Assembly: GCA_036504975.1 (NCBI GenBank)
Contig: DASXUF010000153.1
Location: 1-46,449 of the forward strand
Source: Candidatus Binatia bacterium
Lineage (GTDB): Bacteria; Desulfobacterota; Binatia; UBA9968
Length of the DNA: 46,449 bases
Direction: 5' to 3'
The notes beneath the pieces are model-generated. The model saw nothing but the letters and a program-made list of their open reading frames with translations, ran no database searches and was not told where the DNA came from. A program made the position numbers and the translations under genes. Shown here piece by piece: positions 45,734 to 46,449 of the stretch. Within the stretch, counting starts at the first letter, position 1; every line of letters starts with the position of its first letter.

Positions 45734-46449
45734 ATGAAACGCGTAAGAGGCCTGCTGCTTTTTCTTCTGCTGTTCTTCGGCCTGTCGCTCGGCCAGGCCG
45801 TTTCGTTTTACACTGACTGGCTCTGGTTCGACGAAGTCGGCTTCACGCAAATCTTTACCACCACGCTCACGGTTAAGGTCTTCCTAGCTTTGTTATCCGG
45901 CGGGTTTTTTTTCCTGTTCCTGTATTTCAACCTCAAAGCGGCGGCACAATTGGCCCGCGGGGTGCGGTTTGTCGATCAGGATAACATCATCGAGCTGCCG
46001 AGCCCGGAGCTTCTCGATCCGCTGCTCAGGCGGATACTGCTCCCGGCCTGTTTGCTGCTGGGACTCCTGGCTGCGCCCCAAGGGGCCGGCCGTTGGGAGA
46101 GCCTGCTGCTTTTTTTCCACTCGGTTCCCTTTGGAATCAACGACCCTCTCTTCGCCCGGGATATCGGCTTTTACATTTTTCGCCTGCCGATGCTGGGTAG
46201 CCTGTACGATTGGCTCAGCATCCTCCTGACGCTCACGTTTTTGGCGACGGCCTTTCTTTATCTGCTGTACCGCGGGGTTCAATACACGCCGCGCGGGCTC
46301 TTTTTGAACCGGCGCGCCAAAATTCACTTACTGTCGCTAGCGGCGTTTTTTCTGGCGATCAAGAGCGCGGGATATTATCTCGACGGCTTCGAGCTTCTTT
46401 ATTCATCCGGCGGCGCCGCCTACGGCGCCGGCTATACCGCCGTCCATGC
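45734..46449 (+). CDS. UPF0182 family membrane protein, N-terminal part
   Basis: The frame is open to the end of the window, so only 238 codons are seen. The N-terminus has a hydrophobic helix, then YTDWLWFDEVGFTQIF, a second helix and NDPLFARDIGFYIFRLP. These phrases are diagnostic of UPF0182 (COG1615), a large membrane protein family of unknown function whose members usually run to about 900 residues. AGAGGG lies about five bases before the ATG. It is downstream of a terminator and therefore has its own promoter. Confidence 0.93.
   Translation, partial: MKRVRGLLLFLLLFFGLSLGQAVSFYTDWLWFDEVGFTQIFTTTLTVKVFLALLSGGFFFLFLYFNLKAAAQLARGVRFVDQDNIIELPSPELLDPLLRRILLPACLLLGLLAAPQGAGRWESLLLFFHSVPFGINDPLFARDIGFYIFRLPMLGSLYDWLSILLTLTFLATAFLYLLYRGVQYTPRGLFLNRRAKIHLLSLAAFFLAIKSAGYYLDGFELLYSSGGAAYGAGYTAVH

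Overview
The window looks like chromosomal DNA of an uncultivated, moderately GC-rich Gram-negative bacterium. Support: GyrB is the long proteobacterial type with a C-terminal insertion; there are many periplasmic and exported copper proteins; and sugar transfer appears to rely on polyprenyl-phosphate donors. The gene content (NitT/TauT-like permease, SCO/cupredoxin operon, many GT-C proteins, short dispersed palindromes) suggests a lineage such as Methylomirabilota/Rokubacteria, Binatota or Desulfobacterota. The sequence alone does not settle this. No tRNA, rRNA, CRISPR array, prophage or intact insertion sequence was seen.

Region 1 (1-6417) is a copper-handling locus. The 3' end of a multicopper oxidase closes with a strong terminator. 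A tight six-gene operon follows: two exported proteins that join an NTF2-like domain to a cupredoxin-like domain, a seven-repeat TolB/PD40-type propeller, a SCO1-type thiol/copper protein, a protein joining an NTF2-like domain to a Cox11/CtaG-like domain, and a second SCO1 protein with an extra C-terminal domain. SCO1 and Cox11 load copper into cytochrome oxidase, so this reads as a copper delivery module. No oxidase subunit is present here.

Region 2 (6461-11756) makes sugar donors. Two GT2 enzymes resemble polyprenyl/dolichyl-phosphate sugar synthases, and rmlA-rmlC-rmlB-rmlD form a complete dTDP-L-rhamnose set.

Region 3 (11833-33694) holds eleven large polytopic proteins that look like GT-C glycosyltransferases or their relatives, on both strands. 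One is fused to TPRs (TMTC-like), and one resembles the oligosaccharyltransferase STT3. Between them lie a membrane zinc-ribbon/blue-copper protein, an SGNH hydrolase with a 45-residue membrane peptide, and a 3'-truncated second SGNH gene. The GT2 enzymes could supply lipid-linked sugars that the GT-C proteins transfer outside the membrane. No Wzx/Wzy or ABC exporter was recognised. Direct repeats and an in-frame palindromic insertion show recent rearrangement.

Region 4 (33807-46449) is mostly core genome. After a secreted hypothetical protein and a VOC protein, the minus strand carries gyrB-gyrA-gpsA-rpmH-rnpA-yidD-yidC-jag. The rpmH-to-jag order is the classic near-origin order, but dnaA is not next to rpmH and mnmE does not follow jag. 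Diverging from gyrB are a lone SsuC/TauC-type permease and the start of a UPF0182 membrane protein.
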